Below are positions 18,608 through 27,802 of a stretch of DNA of 64,000 bases, in pieces; the stretch's first letter is position 1; each line of letters starts with the position of its first letter. The translations under genes were made by a program, and so were the position numbers. The stretch comes from an uncultured Cohaesibacter sp. (lineage in GTDB: Bacteria; Pseudomonadota; Alphaproteobacteria; Rhizobiales; Cohaesibacteraceae): assembly GCF_963667045.1 (NCBI RefSeq), contig NZ_OY762934.1, positions 3,240,501 to 3,304,500 of the forward strand, in the 5' to 3' direction. The notes below the pieces were generated by a model, which did no database searches, was not told the origin of the DNA, and saw only the letters and a list, made by a program, of their open reading frames with translations.

Positions 18608-19810
18608 TCAGCCGACAAGACAGGTGCGCAGCCTTGTGAGGGCTTCTTCTGTTTCTGCCAGATCGCCCACCAGAGCCAGACGCAGGAAGCCGTCTCCGGG
18701 ATTGACCCCCGTGCGGTCTGCGCGTGCCAGATAGGAACCCGGAATGACCTTGACGCCCACCTCTTTCCAGAGCTTCTCGGTGACCGAGACATCATCGCCA
18801 TAGGCACTGACATCAAGCCACAGGAAGAATCCTGCAGGTGGGGTCTCGTATGGCAACTCTTTGCCCAAAATACGGCGTGCCGCATCGAACTTTTCATTAT
18901 AGAGACGCCGGTTTTCCTTCACATGCTCTTCATCGCGATAGGCAGCGGCGGCTGCCGCTTGTATCGCCATGGAGACCTGCGGGGCAACCAGATTGCGGTA
19001 TTTTGTCCACTGGGTCATGAAGGCGCCATCCCCGGCAGCAAAGCCGCAGCGCATGCCGGCAAGGTTGGAGCGCTTGGAAAGGGAATGGAAGGCCACAACG
19101 TTTGAGAAATCACCCTCGCAGGCCTGAAGAACACCCGGAGGCGGGGTTTGCCGGTAGAGCTCGGAATAGCATTCGTCAGCAAGAATCAGGAACTTGTGCT
19201 TGCGGGCCAGCGCAATCAACTTCTTCCATGTGGCGATGTCGGCGATGTTGCCTTGCGGGTTGGCTGGCGACGCGTAGAAGAAGGCGATGGTGCGATCAAG
19301 AAGCTCTGTTTCTCCGGCCAGTTCGTCAAGGTCTGGCAGGAAGCCTGTCTCGGCTGTGCCGTTGAGGAAAATCTGCTCGGCATCGATGGCTGCAGCGGCG
19401 CCCTTGTAGGTGTGATAGAACGGGTTGGGCAGCAACACGGCGGCGTTGCTGGTGTCCTTGCCAAAATGGGAGCGAGCCCAGTCGCGGGCGCCGACGCAGG
19501 CATGGAACAGCCCTTCACGGGTGCCGTTGAGCGGCAGGATATTCTTGTCTCCGAGCGGCAGGCCGCCCAGATCATAGCGCCAGTTCAACCAGTCTTCCAC
19601 CGCCTTGCGGAACTCGTCGGTGCCGCGCATCTGCGGATAGGGGCGAAAATTGTGGGCGTTTTTCATGATGACTTCGGGGATGAAGTCTGGAAACGCGTGG
19701 CGCGGCTCGCCAATGGTCATGTCGACTGGCCGGGCGTCTTTTTCATTCAGCGGTACAACACCGTTCAGCAGATCTGCCAGTTTCTGGAAAGGAGAACGTT
19801 CGTCTTGCAT
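18608..19810 (-). CDS. PLP-dependent aminotransferase, DapC-like
   Basis: 400 residues, class I/II aminotransferase. The pyridoxal-phosphate lysine is in HSLSKRSNLAGMRCGFAAGD, and the wording S-L-S-K-R-S-N matches the proteobacterial N-succinyl-diaminopimelate aminotransferase group (DapC) rather than AspC. Other motifs: GEPRHAFPDF, NGTREGLF, LPNPFYHTY, ASPANPQGNI, LADECYSELY. If DapC, it acts in lysine and meso-diaminopimelate synthesis for peptidoglycan. No other dap gene is nearby (asd at 31.6 kb acts in the same pathway). Upstream of ftsK on the same strand. Confidence 0.88.
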   Translation of the reverse strand: MQDERSPFQKLADLLNGVVPLNEKDARPVDMTIGEPRHAFPDFIPEVIMKNAHNFRPYPQMRGTDEFRKAVEDWLNWRYDLGGLPLGDKNILPLNGTREGLFHACVGARDWARSHFGKDTSNAAVLLPNPFYHTYKGAAAAIDAEQIFLNGTAETGFLPDLDELAGETELLDRTIAFFYASPANPQGNIADIATWKKLIALARKHKFLILADECYSELYRQTPPPGVLQACEGDFSNVVAFHSLSKRSNLAGMRCGFAAGDGAFMTQWTKYRNLVAPQVSMAIQAAAAAAYRDEEHVKENRRLYNEKFDAARRILGKELPYETPPAGFFLWLDVSAYGDDVSVTEKLWKEVGVKVIPGSYLARADRTGVNPGDGFLRLALVGDLAETEEALTRLRTCLVG

Positions 19811-20283
19811 TGGGAATCAGGGCCTTTCAAAAGCCTTGGGTGTTGCGATAAATCAGCCGTTATTTTAGCTGGCTTTAGGTTAAGACAGCATTAACTTTTA
19901 CAAGCGGTAAAGAATGCATAGGCATCCGGCTTGCCGTTGCTGAGCGCATCAGCGGCAGGCCCCGGGCCTTGCGCCAATCTATCACAGTCTTGGAGGCAAC
20001 AGGTTCATGGAACCGCTTCGGGCGGACCCGGAGCGTAACTCTGGCGTTGGCCAGAGGCTTGCCAAAAAGATGATCCAAAGTGATGCATGAGGCAAGGCTT
20101 CGGGCATTGATGAAACATCCGATGGTCATGACTTTGGGGAATGGCTAGTGCCAAGTCAGCAGGGCAGATGCTGGGCTGGTGCTGGGCTGGTGCTCGGTGG
20201 GGGCATTGGCAAAACAGCCTGATCGCGCAATGCCATCAGGCTGTTTCAATGGTGTGGTCAGTTCTGCTCAGGGGTCAGGCCCC
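19811..20283. other. Gene-free stretch of 473 bp
   Basis: Holds the gdhZ terminator (20211-20246) and, at 20169-20200, an 11-bp unit TGCTGGGCTGG repeated twice with a third diverged copy. An 84-codon minus-strand frame (19875-20129) has no binding site and no recognisable protein. Confidence 0.55.
20211..20246. terminator. Rho-independent terminator of gdhZ
   Basis: AAACAGCCTGAT and ATCAGGCTGTTT form a perfect 12-bp stem with an 11-base loop, 38 bp past the gdhZ stop. The minus strand ends in TTTT. Confidence 0.85.
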
Positions 20284-23200
20284 TCATGCTTCATGGGCAA
20301 GGTCTGACAGAAGACCGGCTGCAACCGCGAACTTGGATACCGTCAGGTCATCGCTTTCGGTAATGGCGTTGACCGCCTTGACCGTGCGCTGGATGGCGGC
20401 GGATTCCTGTTCGAGCCAGATTTCCATGCCGCTCTTGTCCTCGGTGGCCAGACTGAGCACATAGGCGGTCATCTGGTTGTGGGCGGCGGAGATGGAATCC
20501 CTGACGCGGTCGAGGGCCAGCCCTTCATAATAGTCCGACACATCGAGATTCTCGGCAAGGGCGTCGATGCGGCCAATGTTGAACTGACCGGCAACCGCAA
20601 AATAGGCGGCGGCGACTTCGCTGAGCGAATGATGGGACCGTTCCGCAATCAGCACCATGTCGGGGATGTCCGCGATCAGGAACAGCCGGGCGATTTTGGC
20701 GGCGAGATCGGCCGGGATGTCATGCTGTTCGAACTTGCGGGATTCCTTTTCCACCAGTTCACCCAGATAGGCGGGCAGATACTGGTCGAGGCTCTGCGAC
20801 AATTCGCTGATGCCCTTGCGATAAAGCGCAACGGTTTCCGCGATCGGGCAGGATGGTGGAATGTTGCGCATGAACCACTGGATCTTGCTTAGCAGCAGCT
20901 TCTGCACTTCGCCATAGAGCTCCAGCTGGACGGCACCGGAAATCTTGGTGTCGAGCGCATCGATTGACGCATTGAGACCGGGCAGATCGAAGGAATCGCG
21001 CACGATCATGTAGGCGCGGGCGATATCTGCGGTCGAAGCACCGGTCTTGTCGGCAATGCGCGGCACCAGCGTCGCGCCACCGCGGTTGATCATCGAGTTG
21101 GCGATGACCGTCGAGATGATTTCCCGACGCAGGCGATGGCCCCTGATTTCCTCGGCATAGGTTTCGCGCATCTTCTCGGGGAAGTAACGCATCAGTTCCA
21201 GCTCCAGATAGGGATCATCGGGGAAGCTGCTGTGCAGCAGGCTGGAATAGAGGGTGTTCTTGGCATAGGCCAGAAGCAAGCCCACCTCGGCGCGGCTCAG
21301 TGGCTGACCCTTCTTGCGTGCCTCCTTGAGGGCTTCATTATCGGGCAGGAACTCGACCGCACGATCCAGCTCGCCGGATTCCTCCAACCGTTCCATCAGG
21401 CGGCGCTGATAGCCGAAATCTTCCATGCCGCGCAGCTCGGTGAGCGAGATCGACAGGGTCTGGAGATAGTTGTTGCGCAGGATCAGTTGCGAGACATTGT
21501 CCGTCATCTCGACGAGCAGCCGGTTGCGTCCCTCCAGATCGATCTTGTTCTGCCTGATGGCGGCGCCGAAGGCGATCTTGATGTTGACCTCCATGTCCGA
21601 GCTGTTGACGCCAGCGGAATTGTCGATGGCGTCGGAGTTGCAGCGGCCGCCGAGATGATGAAACTCGACGCGAGCCCGCTGGGTGACGCCCAGGTTCGCC
21701 CCTTCGCCGATGACCTTGACGTTGAGATCCTTCGGTGTCACGCGGATGGCGTCGTTGGCGCGGTCACCCGCGTCGGCATTGGTCTCAGAGCTGGCGCGGA
21801 TATAGGTACCGATACCGCCGAACCAGAGCAGGTCGACCTCGGCCATCAGAATGGCCTTCATCAGTTCCTGTGGTGTGACCTTGGTCTTGGTGATGCCAAG
21901 AGCGGCGCGAGCTTCCTTCGACAGGGAAATGGCTTTTTCCGTGCGTGCATAGATGCCGCCACCCTTGGAAATCAGGCTCTCGTCATAATCCCGCCAGGAG
22001 GAGCGGCCCAGATCGAAGACCCGTTTGCGTTCCTTCCAGCTTTTGGCCGGATCCGGATCGGGATCGATGAAGATATCCCGGTGGTCGAAGGCGGCGATCA
22101 GCCGGGTTTCCTTGGACAGCAGCATGCCGTTGCCGAAGACGTCGCCGGACATGTCGCCCACGCCGACTGCGGTGAAGGGCTCGTTCTGGATGTCACGATT
22201 CATTTCGCGGAAGTGGCGCTTGACTGCTTCCCAGGCGCCCCGGGCGGTGATGCCCATCTTCTTGTGGTCATAGCCGGCGGAACCACCAGAGGCAAAGGCG
22301 TCGCCGAGCCAGAAATCATAGGACTCGGAAATGCCGTTGGCGATGTCCGAGAAGGACGCGGTGCCCTTGTCGGCGGCGACAACCAGATAGGGGTCGTCCT
22401 CGTCGTGACGGATGACATCTTTCGGTGGCAGGATGGCCTGACCTTCCAGATTGTCGGTGACGTCAAGAAGTGCCGAGATGAACAGCTTGTAGGAGGCAAT
22501 GCCCTCGGCCATGTAGGCTTCCCGGCCGCCTGTGGTCGGCAGGTGCTTGGGCACGAAGCCCCCCTTGGAGCCGACGGGCACGATGACTGCGTTCTTGACC
22601 TGCTGGGCCTTCACCAGGCCAAGCACTTCGGTGCGGAAATCCTGTGGCCGGTCCGACCATCTCAGACCCCCGCGGGCAACCTTGCCAAAGCGCAGATGCA
22701 GGCCCTCGACCCGCGGGCTGTAGACGAAGATTTCGCGGAACGGCTTGGGCTCGGGCATGTCTTCCATGGCGCGCGGATCAAGCTTGATCGACAGGGTCGG
22801 CTTGACGTCGCCATCGGCGGTGCGCTGGTAGAAGTTGGTGCGCAGAGCGGCCTGCACCACATTGTGGAACTTGCGCAGGATGCGGTCGTCGTCCAGGTTG
22901 GAGACCTGTTCCAGAGCGGTGAGAATGCCATTTGACAGGCGATTGCATTCCTCCGTCCGCTTGGCAAGGGCCGGGTCGAACCGGGCGTGGAACAGGTGCA
23001 CGATGAGGGCAGCCAGATCCGGATAGGTGTTGAGGGTCTCCCACATGTAGTCCTGATCATAGGGAATGCCGATCTGGCGCAGATAGCGGGAAATGGTTCT
23101 CAGGATCGTGATGTCGCGCCATGGCAGGTCAGCGGCCATCGACAGCTTGTTGTAGCCATCATTCTCGGCCTCGCCGTTCCAGACGGCCAGTAAGCAGGCT

Positions 23201-25113
23201 TCCAGATCGTCGTGAACATCCTTGAAGGGGATCGGCTTGCCACTGGCGCGTTCCAGATCCATGTCATGGAGCCAGTATTTCAGGTTGGAATCGAGCGGTG
23301 CGATCTCATAGGACCTCTCGTCAATGACACGGAAGCCCATGTTTTCGAGAATCGGGACTCGCTCGGACAGGGGAATGGGTGTGCCCTGATGGAAGATCTT
23401 CAGGGTGACGCGGTGCTCTGCCTCACGTTCCTTGCGGTAGAACTGGATGGCGGTGTCGTTCGCACCATCCATGCCTTCCATGATGGCAATGTCCTCCATC
23501 GCCGTCTCCGGCTTGAAGGTGTCGCGATAGGCATCGGAGAAGGCGACGCAGTAGCGGTTGATCAGCCTTGAGGCGGTCTTGATGGAGTTTCTGGACCGGA
23601 CCACCTGTGTCAGGCTGTCGACCCATGTGCGGACGATATTGTTGACTGCATCTTCCAGAATGGCACGTGTCGGTTTCGGGGTCTGGCCTTCGGAGCGGCC
23701 GATGATGAAATGGACCCGGGCGAGCGGGCCATCCGGGAACTCGGGGTAGACTGCTGACAGCCGTCCGTCATAAGCTTCCTTGAGGAACTGGCCGATCTGG
23801 ACACGCACCTCGGTGTCATAGCGATCCCGCGGCACGAAGACGAGGCAGGAGACGAAGCGGTCGAACTTGTCGACCCGCGAGAGGACTCTCACCTTGGGGC
23901 GCTGGTGCAGGCGCAGGATCTCCTGGGCGTGGTAGAGCAGGGTCTCGCTGTCGGTCTGGAACAGCTCGTCGCGGGGATAGTTTTCCAGCGCGTTGAGCAT
24001 CGCCTTGCCCGAGTGACCGGACGGATCGACTGCGGCCATGTCGATGATGCCCTCGACCTTGCGTCTGAGGAACGGAATATTGAGAACGGAGCGGTTGTAG
24101 GCGGTGTTGGTAAACAGGCCGACGATGCGCAACTCGCCCGACAGCTTGCCTTCGCCGTCATAGAGCTTGATGCCGATGTAATCCATGTAGGTGCGGCGGT
24201 GCACCCGCGTCTTGACGTTGGCCTTGGTAATGAACAGCGGTTCCGGGCGCATCAAGAAGTCGCGGATTTCCGGCGTCATGGTCACGAGCTCGTTACCACG
24301 CCGCAGGACTCTCACTTCCGGATTGCGCAACAGGCCGAGGCCCGCCCGTTTGGTGCGCACCAGATCTCCCTCCTCGGTCGTGCCGTCGAAGGTATATTCG
24401 CGCATGCCCAGAAGGGTGAAGTTGTTGTCGACCAGCCAGCGCAGGAACTCGACCGTTTCGGTGATGTCGCCTTCCGGCAGTGGCGGCGGGGTGATCTTCA
24501 GGATGGCGATGGTTTCTTCCAGCCGCAGCAACATCGGTTTCCAGTCGCTGACGACGGAATCGACGTCATCCAGAATGGCGTCGAGTGTCTTTTGCAGCTG
24601 TTTGCGCTTTTCGCCGTTTGACAGCCGTGAGATGTGGACATGGATGAGACTTTCGCGTCGGAGCTGCGGATTGGTCTGAACGTCCTTGCGCTCCCTCAGC
24701 GCGACGGCCCGGTTTTCCGCGTCCCGCTCGACATTCATGATCGGGTGCAGCACCAGATGGATATCGAGCCCGGCCTGCTGCAACTCGCCCATGATGGAAT
24801 CGACCAGAAACGGCTTGTTGATGTTGTGCAGCTCGATGATGGAAATCTGGTTGGTGAAGGCGTCCTTGCGGTCCTTGAAGCTGGGCTCGAAAATGTCGAT
24901 CCGGTGCTTGCCATCAAAAGGTGCCTGGAATTTTTCCAATGAATGGTGCGAGAGAAACGCCAGTTCTTCGGCGCTGTAGCGGGACAGGTCCTCTATGTCG
25001 CCCTGAATGAAGAACCTTTCCAGAAAGTCCGCTTCCAGTGCACTGCTTTTGGCCGCCAGAGCCCTTGCTTCCGACAAGAGCTTTTCGTGCGCGCGTTTCA
25101 GATCCGTTACCAT
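20284..25113 (-). CDS. gdhZ: NAD-dependent glutamate dehydrogenase, 180-kDa class
   Basis: 1609 residues, the usual size of the large (L_180) NAD-GDH family (about 1600-1650). It deaminates glutamate to 2-oxoglutarate and feeds the TCA cycle. The ATG at 25113 is chosen because GGAGGAAAAA immediately precedes it; a start 25 codons earlier lacks this. The N-terminal half carries the ACT-like regions typical of this class. The catalytic GDH domain is visible in the middle: FGKVARGGLRWSDRPQDFRT, VPVGSKGGFVPK, GGIGTYIRAS and VIGEGANLGVTQRARVEF. The C-terminus is helical. Single gene with its own terminator. Confidence 0.95.
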   Translation of the reverse strand: MVTDLKRAHEKLLSEARALAAKSSALEADFLERFFIQGDIEDLSRYSAEELAFLSHHSLEKFQAPFDGKHRIDIFEPSFKDRKDAFTNQISIIELHNINKPFLVDSIMGELQQAGLDIHLVLHPIMNVERDAENRAVALRERKDVQTNPQLRRESLIHVHISRLSNGEKRKQLQKTLDAILDDVDSVVSDWKPMLLRLEETIAILKITPPPLPEGDITETVEFLRWLVDNNFTLLGMREYTFDGTTEEGDLVRTKRAGLGLLRNPEVRVLRRGNELVTMTPEIRDFLMRPEPLFITKANVKTRVHRRTYMDYIGIKLYDGEGKLSGELRIVGLFTNTAYNRSVLNIPFLRRKVEGIIDMAAVDPSGHSGKAMLNALENYPRDELFQTDSETLLYHAQEILRLHQRPKVRVLSRVDKFDRFVSCLVFVPRDRYDTEVRVQIGQFLKEAYDGRLSAVYPEFPDGPLARVHFIIGRSEGQTPKPTRAILEDAVNNIVRTWVDSLTQVVRSRNSIKTASRLINRYCVAFSDAYRDTFKPETAMEDIAIMEGMDGANDTAIQFYRKEREAEHRVTLKIFHQGTPIPLSERVPILENMGFRVIDERSYEIAPLDSNLKYWLHDMDLERASGKPIPFKDVHDDLEACLLAVWNGEAENDGYNKLSMAADLPWRDITILRTISRYLRQIGIPYDQDYMWETLNTYPDLAALIVHLFHARFDPALAKRTEECNRLSNGILTALEQVSNLDDDRILRKFHNVVQAALRTNFYQRTADGDVKPTLSIKLDPRAMEDMPEPKPFREIFVYSPRVEGLHLRFGKVARGGLRWSDRPQDFRTEVLGLVKAQQVKNAVIVPVGSKGGFVPKHLPTTGGREAYMAEGIASYKLFISALLDVTDNLEGQAILPPKDVIRHDEDDPYLVVAADKGTASFSDIANGISESYDFWLGDAFASGGSAGYDHKKMGITARGAWEAVKRHFREMNRDIQNEPFTAVGVGDMSGDVFGNGMLLSKETRLIAAFDHRDIFIDPDPDPAKSWKERKRVFDLGRSSWRDYDESLISKGGGIYARTEKAISLSKEARAALGITKTKVTPQELMKAILMAEVDLLWFGGIGTYIRASSETNADAGDRANDAIRVTPKDLNVKVIGEGANLGVTQRARVEFHHLGGRCNSDAIDNSAGVNSSDMEVNIKIAFGAAIRQNKIDLEGRNRLLVEMTDNVSQLILRNNYLQTLSISLTELRGMEDFGYQRRLMERLEESGELDRAVEFLPDNEALKEARKKGQPLSRAEVGLLLAYAKNTLYSSLLHSSFPDDPYLELELMRYFPEKMRETYAEEIRGHRLRREIISTVIANSMINRGGATLVPRIADKTGASTADIARAYMIVRDSFDLPGLNASIDALDTKISGAVQLELYGEVQKLLLSKIQWFMRNIPPSCPIAETVALYRKGISELSQSLDQYLPAYLGELVEKESRKFEQHDIPADLAAKIARLFLIADIPDMVLIAERSHHSLSEVAAAYFAVAGQFNIGRIDALAENLDVSDYYEGLALDRVRDSISAAHNQMTAYVLSLATEDKSGMEIWLEQESAAIQRTVKAVNAITESDDLTVSKFAVAAGLLSDLAHEA

Positions 25114-25327
25114 TTTTTCCTCCGGCGGCCTTGTTCGATGCAAGTCCTGCCTGATTGTTCTGTTCGATTTGAGCTCGCCTGCCGCCAATCCACCTCATGC
25201 GGCAATGTCCTGAGGACAAAAGATACGCGATTTGCTTAAATGAGCGTCAAACAACATCGTGCAACTTTCGTATAATTTACTGATATGATGTGGAGTTTGT
25301 GGCACGAAGACGGCAGGCCGGAGGCGG

Positions 25328-26233
25328 TCAGCCGTTTTTGTCTTCCCTGTGGATGCTGCGTGCCAGAGCAATGAAGGCGGCGGCCGTGGGCGAGGGGTTG
25401 CCGCGCAGGATTGCCGTTGCGATTGTCGCTTTCATTGGCAGCTTCTTGAGATGCTTGTAGCTGACGTTGTCGAGTGCCAGCTGGCGCATGCATTCGGGGA
25501 CAAGAGAAATCCCCTGTTCGGCCGAGACCATGCTCATGATTGATGTGATCTGCGGGGCGGACTGGCCAAGGATCGGCTCAAAGCCAGCGCGTCGGCAAGC
25601 GGCGATGGCCGAATCATGCAGGCTGAGGCCGATGTGTCGGGGGGTGAGGACCAGCGGCTCGTCGCGCAGCTTGAGCAGGTCGATGTCGTCGCTGCCCGGT
25701 TCGGGATCGCGAGAGGTCGGAATGGCGGCGATCAGCGTTTCCGATGACAGCGGATAGGTGACGATGGTCTTGGGGTCGTCGTGGTTGGGCCGCAGAATGG
25801 CAATGTCCAGCGTTCCGTTGAGCAGATCTTCGCGCAGTTCCACCGAATTGCCTTCCTCCAGCTTGAAGCTGACGTCCGGGTGATCGCGCCGGAAGGTCCG
25901 GATCAGCCGGGAAACCGTGGGGTTGAGAAGCGAGGCGCCGGTGAAACCGAGGTTGAGGGTGCCGGTTTCGCCGCGCGCTGCCCGGCGGGCGGCTTCGGCA
26001 GCTTCCCGGGCGACACCGGGCAGGACGATCACCCGCTCCATGAAAGCCTGTCCGGCTGATGTCAGTTCGGCTCCATGAGGTACGCGATGGAACAGCTGTA
26101 CCCCGACTTCCCGTTCAAGGTCGCGGATCTGCTGGCTGAGGGGAGGCTGGGCGATGCCGAGCTTCTCGGCGGCGCGGGTGAAGTTTCCCTCTTCGGCAAC
26201 GGCCAGAAAATAGCGGATGTGACGCAGTTCCAT
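25328..26233 (-). CDS. LysR-family transcriptional regulator
   Basis: 301 residues. The N-terminal helix-turn-helix is textbook LysR: MELRHIRYFLAVAEEGNFTR, AAEKLGIAQPPLSQQIRDLE, VQLFHRVPHGAELTSAG. The effector domain begins LNLGFTGASLLNPTVSRLIR, close to the BenM/CatM-type group. It is divergent from the MFS transporter at 26381, so control of that transporter is the natural guess. The 147-bp gap holds a four-copy tandem repeat (26314-26365) on the transporter side. Confidence 0.92.
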   Translation of the reverse strand: MELRHIRYFLAVAEEGNFTRAAEKLGIAQPPLSQQIRDLEREVGVQLFHRVPHGAELTSAGQAFMERVIVLPGVAREAAEAARRAARGETGTLNLGFTGASLLNPTVSRLIRTFRRDHPDVSFKLEEGNSVELREDLLNGTLDIAILRPNHDDPKTIVTYPLSSETLIAAIPTSRDPEPGSDDIDLLKLRDEPLVLTPRHIGLSLHDSAIAACRRAGFEPILGQSAPQITSIMSMVSAEQGISLVPECMRQLALDNVSYKHLKKLPMKATIATAILRGNPSPTAAAFIALARSIHREDKNG

Positions 26234-26313
26234 GGTATATGAATTTCATATCAACAAAGACAGTTTCATATATTAGATAACTTGCCGCTTCCGCGCTATA
26301 GTATTTTCTCCCG

Positions 26314-26365
26314 CCTCATAGAAGAGCCTCATAGAAGAGCCTCATAGAAGAGCCTCATAGAAGAG
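26314..26365 (+). repeat. Four exact tandem copies of a 13-bp unit
   Basis: CCTCATAGAAGAG is repeated four times head to tail without a mismatch (26314, 26327, 26340, 26353). It is followed at once by TCCCAGGAAGAGTCA and the MFS start codon at 26381, so the array forms the 5' leader of that gene. The end of each unit (AGAAGAG) resembles the ribosome binding site GGAAGAG. Confidence 0.95.
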
Positions 26366-26380
26366 TCCCAGGAAGAGTCA

Positions 26381-27655
26381 ATGTCTACCACCTACCCCAA
26401 TCCCGGAGAGATCGCTTCGGGGTTAGACGCCAATGCCGCGTCTTTCGGTCACCCCGCTTCACGCCAGCCGTCTCACGTCCAGTCCGGTACCGGTGAATTC
26501 CGCCGCATTTCCATTGCCTTCTTTCTGGCTGGCTTTGCAACCTTCGCGCTGCTCTATTGTGTGCAGCCGCTGCTGCCGCTGTTTGCGCAGTATTTCGATG
26601 TGCTGCCTGCCACCAGTTCGCTGCCGCTTTCCCTGACGCTGGGGTGCCTTGCCCTGTCGATCATGATCATGGGCGCACTGTCTCAGCAGTTGGGGCGCAA
26701 GGGGCTGATGCTCTGTTCGATGGTTTCCGCCGCCGTGCTCAACCTGTTGGCCTCCATCGCGCCTGACTGGAATTCGCTGCTGATCGCGCGGGCATTGGAA
26801 GGGGTGGCGCTTGGTGGCCTGCCCGCTGTGGCGATGGCCTATCTGGCCGAGGAGATCGATCCGAAACACCTGCCAAAGGCGATGGGCATCTATATTGCCG
26901 GGACCTCGGTCGGCGCCATGCTCGGGCGCGTGGGGATGGGGTCGCTAACGGAATTCATTTCCTGGCAGCAGGCGATGGAAGTTCTTGGCGTGCTGTGTCT
27001 GATGGCTGCTGGCGGTTTTGCGCTGCTGTTGCCGCCTTCGCGCAATTTCACCAAGACCAGCCACGCCGGTCTCGCCTTCCATCTGCAGACCTGGCTGGGG
27101 CATCTCAAGAACCCGGCGCTGCAGAAGGTCTACGGGCTTGGCTTCTGCCTGACCGGTGTCTTCTCCACGGTCTATAACTATCTCTCGTTCCGTCTGTTTG
27201 AGCCACCCTATAGCATGAGCCCCTTCACGGTCAGCCTGATGTTCCTGCTGTTCCTGTTCGGAACGGTCGCCTCCTCCTATACCGGCGCGCTGACCCTGCG
27301 CTTCGGGGCCAAGCGGCTGCTGCTCGGCTCCTTCGGGCTGACCTTTGTCGGCGTGTTGATCACGCTGCCCGGCTCGCTGTTCCTGATCTGTGTTGGCATC
27401 GCCTTTACCACCGTCGGCTTCTTCATCGGCCATTCGGTGGCGAGCGGGCTGGTCGGGCTGTCGGCCAAAGGCAACAAGGGCCATGCCTCCTCGCTCTATC
27501 TGCTGTTCTACTACATGGGCGCGAGCCTCGTGGGCTATGTCGGCGGCTGGTTCTGGCATTTGGGCCACTGGCCCGGTCTTGCGGCTCTCACCTGTCTTCT
27601 GGCGCTGGCTGCCCTTATCATCTCGTCCCGGGTTCGGGTTTCCCGTCCGGCCTAG
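26381..27655 (+). CDS. MFS transporter, YnfM-like
   Basis: 424 residues with 12 predicted membrane helices after a polar N-terminus of about 45 residues. The MFS signature between helices 2 and 3 appears as GALSQQLGRKGLML, and helix 4-5 carries ARALEGVALGGLPAVAMAYL. The overall wording is nearest the YnfM/arabinose-efflux-like branch of drug:H+ antiporters, so export of a small molecule is likely. Ligand unknown. GGAAGAG site nine bases before the ATG. Divergent from a LysR gene. Terminator at 27744-27775. Confidence 0.9.
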   Translation: MSTTYPNPGEIASGLDANAASFGHPASRQPSHVQSGTGEFRRISIAFFLAGFATFALLYCVQPLLPLFAQYFDVLPATSSLPLSLTLGCLALSIMIMGALSQQLGRKGLMLCSMVSAAVLNLLASIAPDWNSLLIARALEGVALGGLPAVAMAYLAEEIDPKHLPKAMGIYIAGTSVGAMLGRVGMGSLTEFISWQQAMEVLGVLCLMAAGGFALLLPPSRNFTKTSHAGLAFHLQTWLGHLKNPALQKVYGLGFCLTGVFSTVYNYLSFRLFEPPYSMSPFTVSLMFLLFLFGTVASSYTGALTLRFGAKRLLLGSFGLTFVGVLITLPGSLFLICVGIAFTTVGFFIGHSVASGLVGLSAKGNKGHASSLYLLFYYMGASLVGYVGGWFWHLGHWPGLAALTCLLALAALIISSRVRVSRPA

Positions 27656-27743
27656 GCCGTAAAGGGGCCGGTGGCGACTTTTAAGCGCATGTTTGCGGTC
27701 GCAGGTAGGGCTTCTGTGTCTTGCAGCATTGAGGCTTGCATTG

Positions 27744-27775
27744 AAAAAGCCGGATGGTTTCCCACCCGGCTTTTT
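27744..27775. terminator. Bidirectional terminator between the MFS gene and leuB
   Basis: AAAAAGCCGG-A-TGG and CCA-C-CCGGCTTTTT pair with one mismatch. The two genes converge here and both can use it. Confidence 0.85.
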
Positions 27776-27802
27776 GTCTGTTCTCTATGAAGGCGCGTTG
27801 GC

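Noticed and set aside
19875-20129. 84-codon minus-strand frame in the gap before gdhZ's end
   Set aside because: No ribosome binding site, no recognisable fold, and unusual composition for a real protein.
20169-20200. Short 11-bp repeats (TGCTGGGCTGG) near the gdhZ terminator
   Set aside because: Only two full copies plus a diverged one; no sign of function, listed only as a note in the gap entry.
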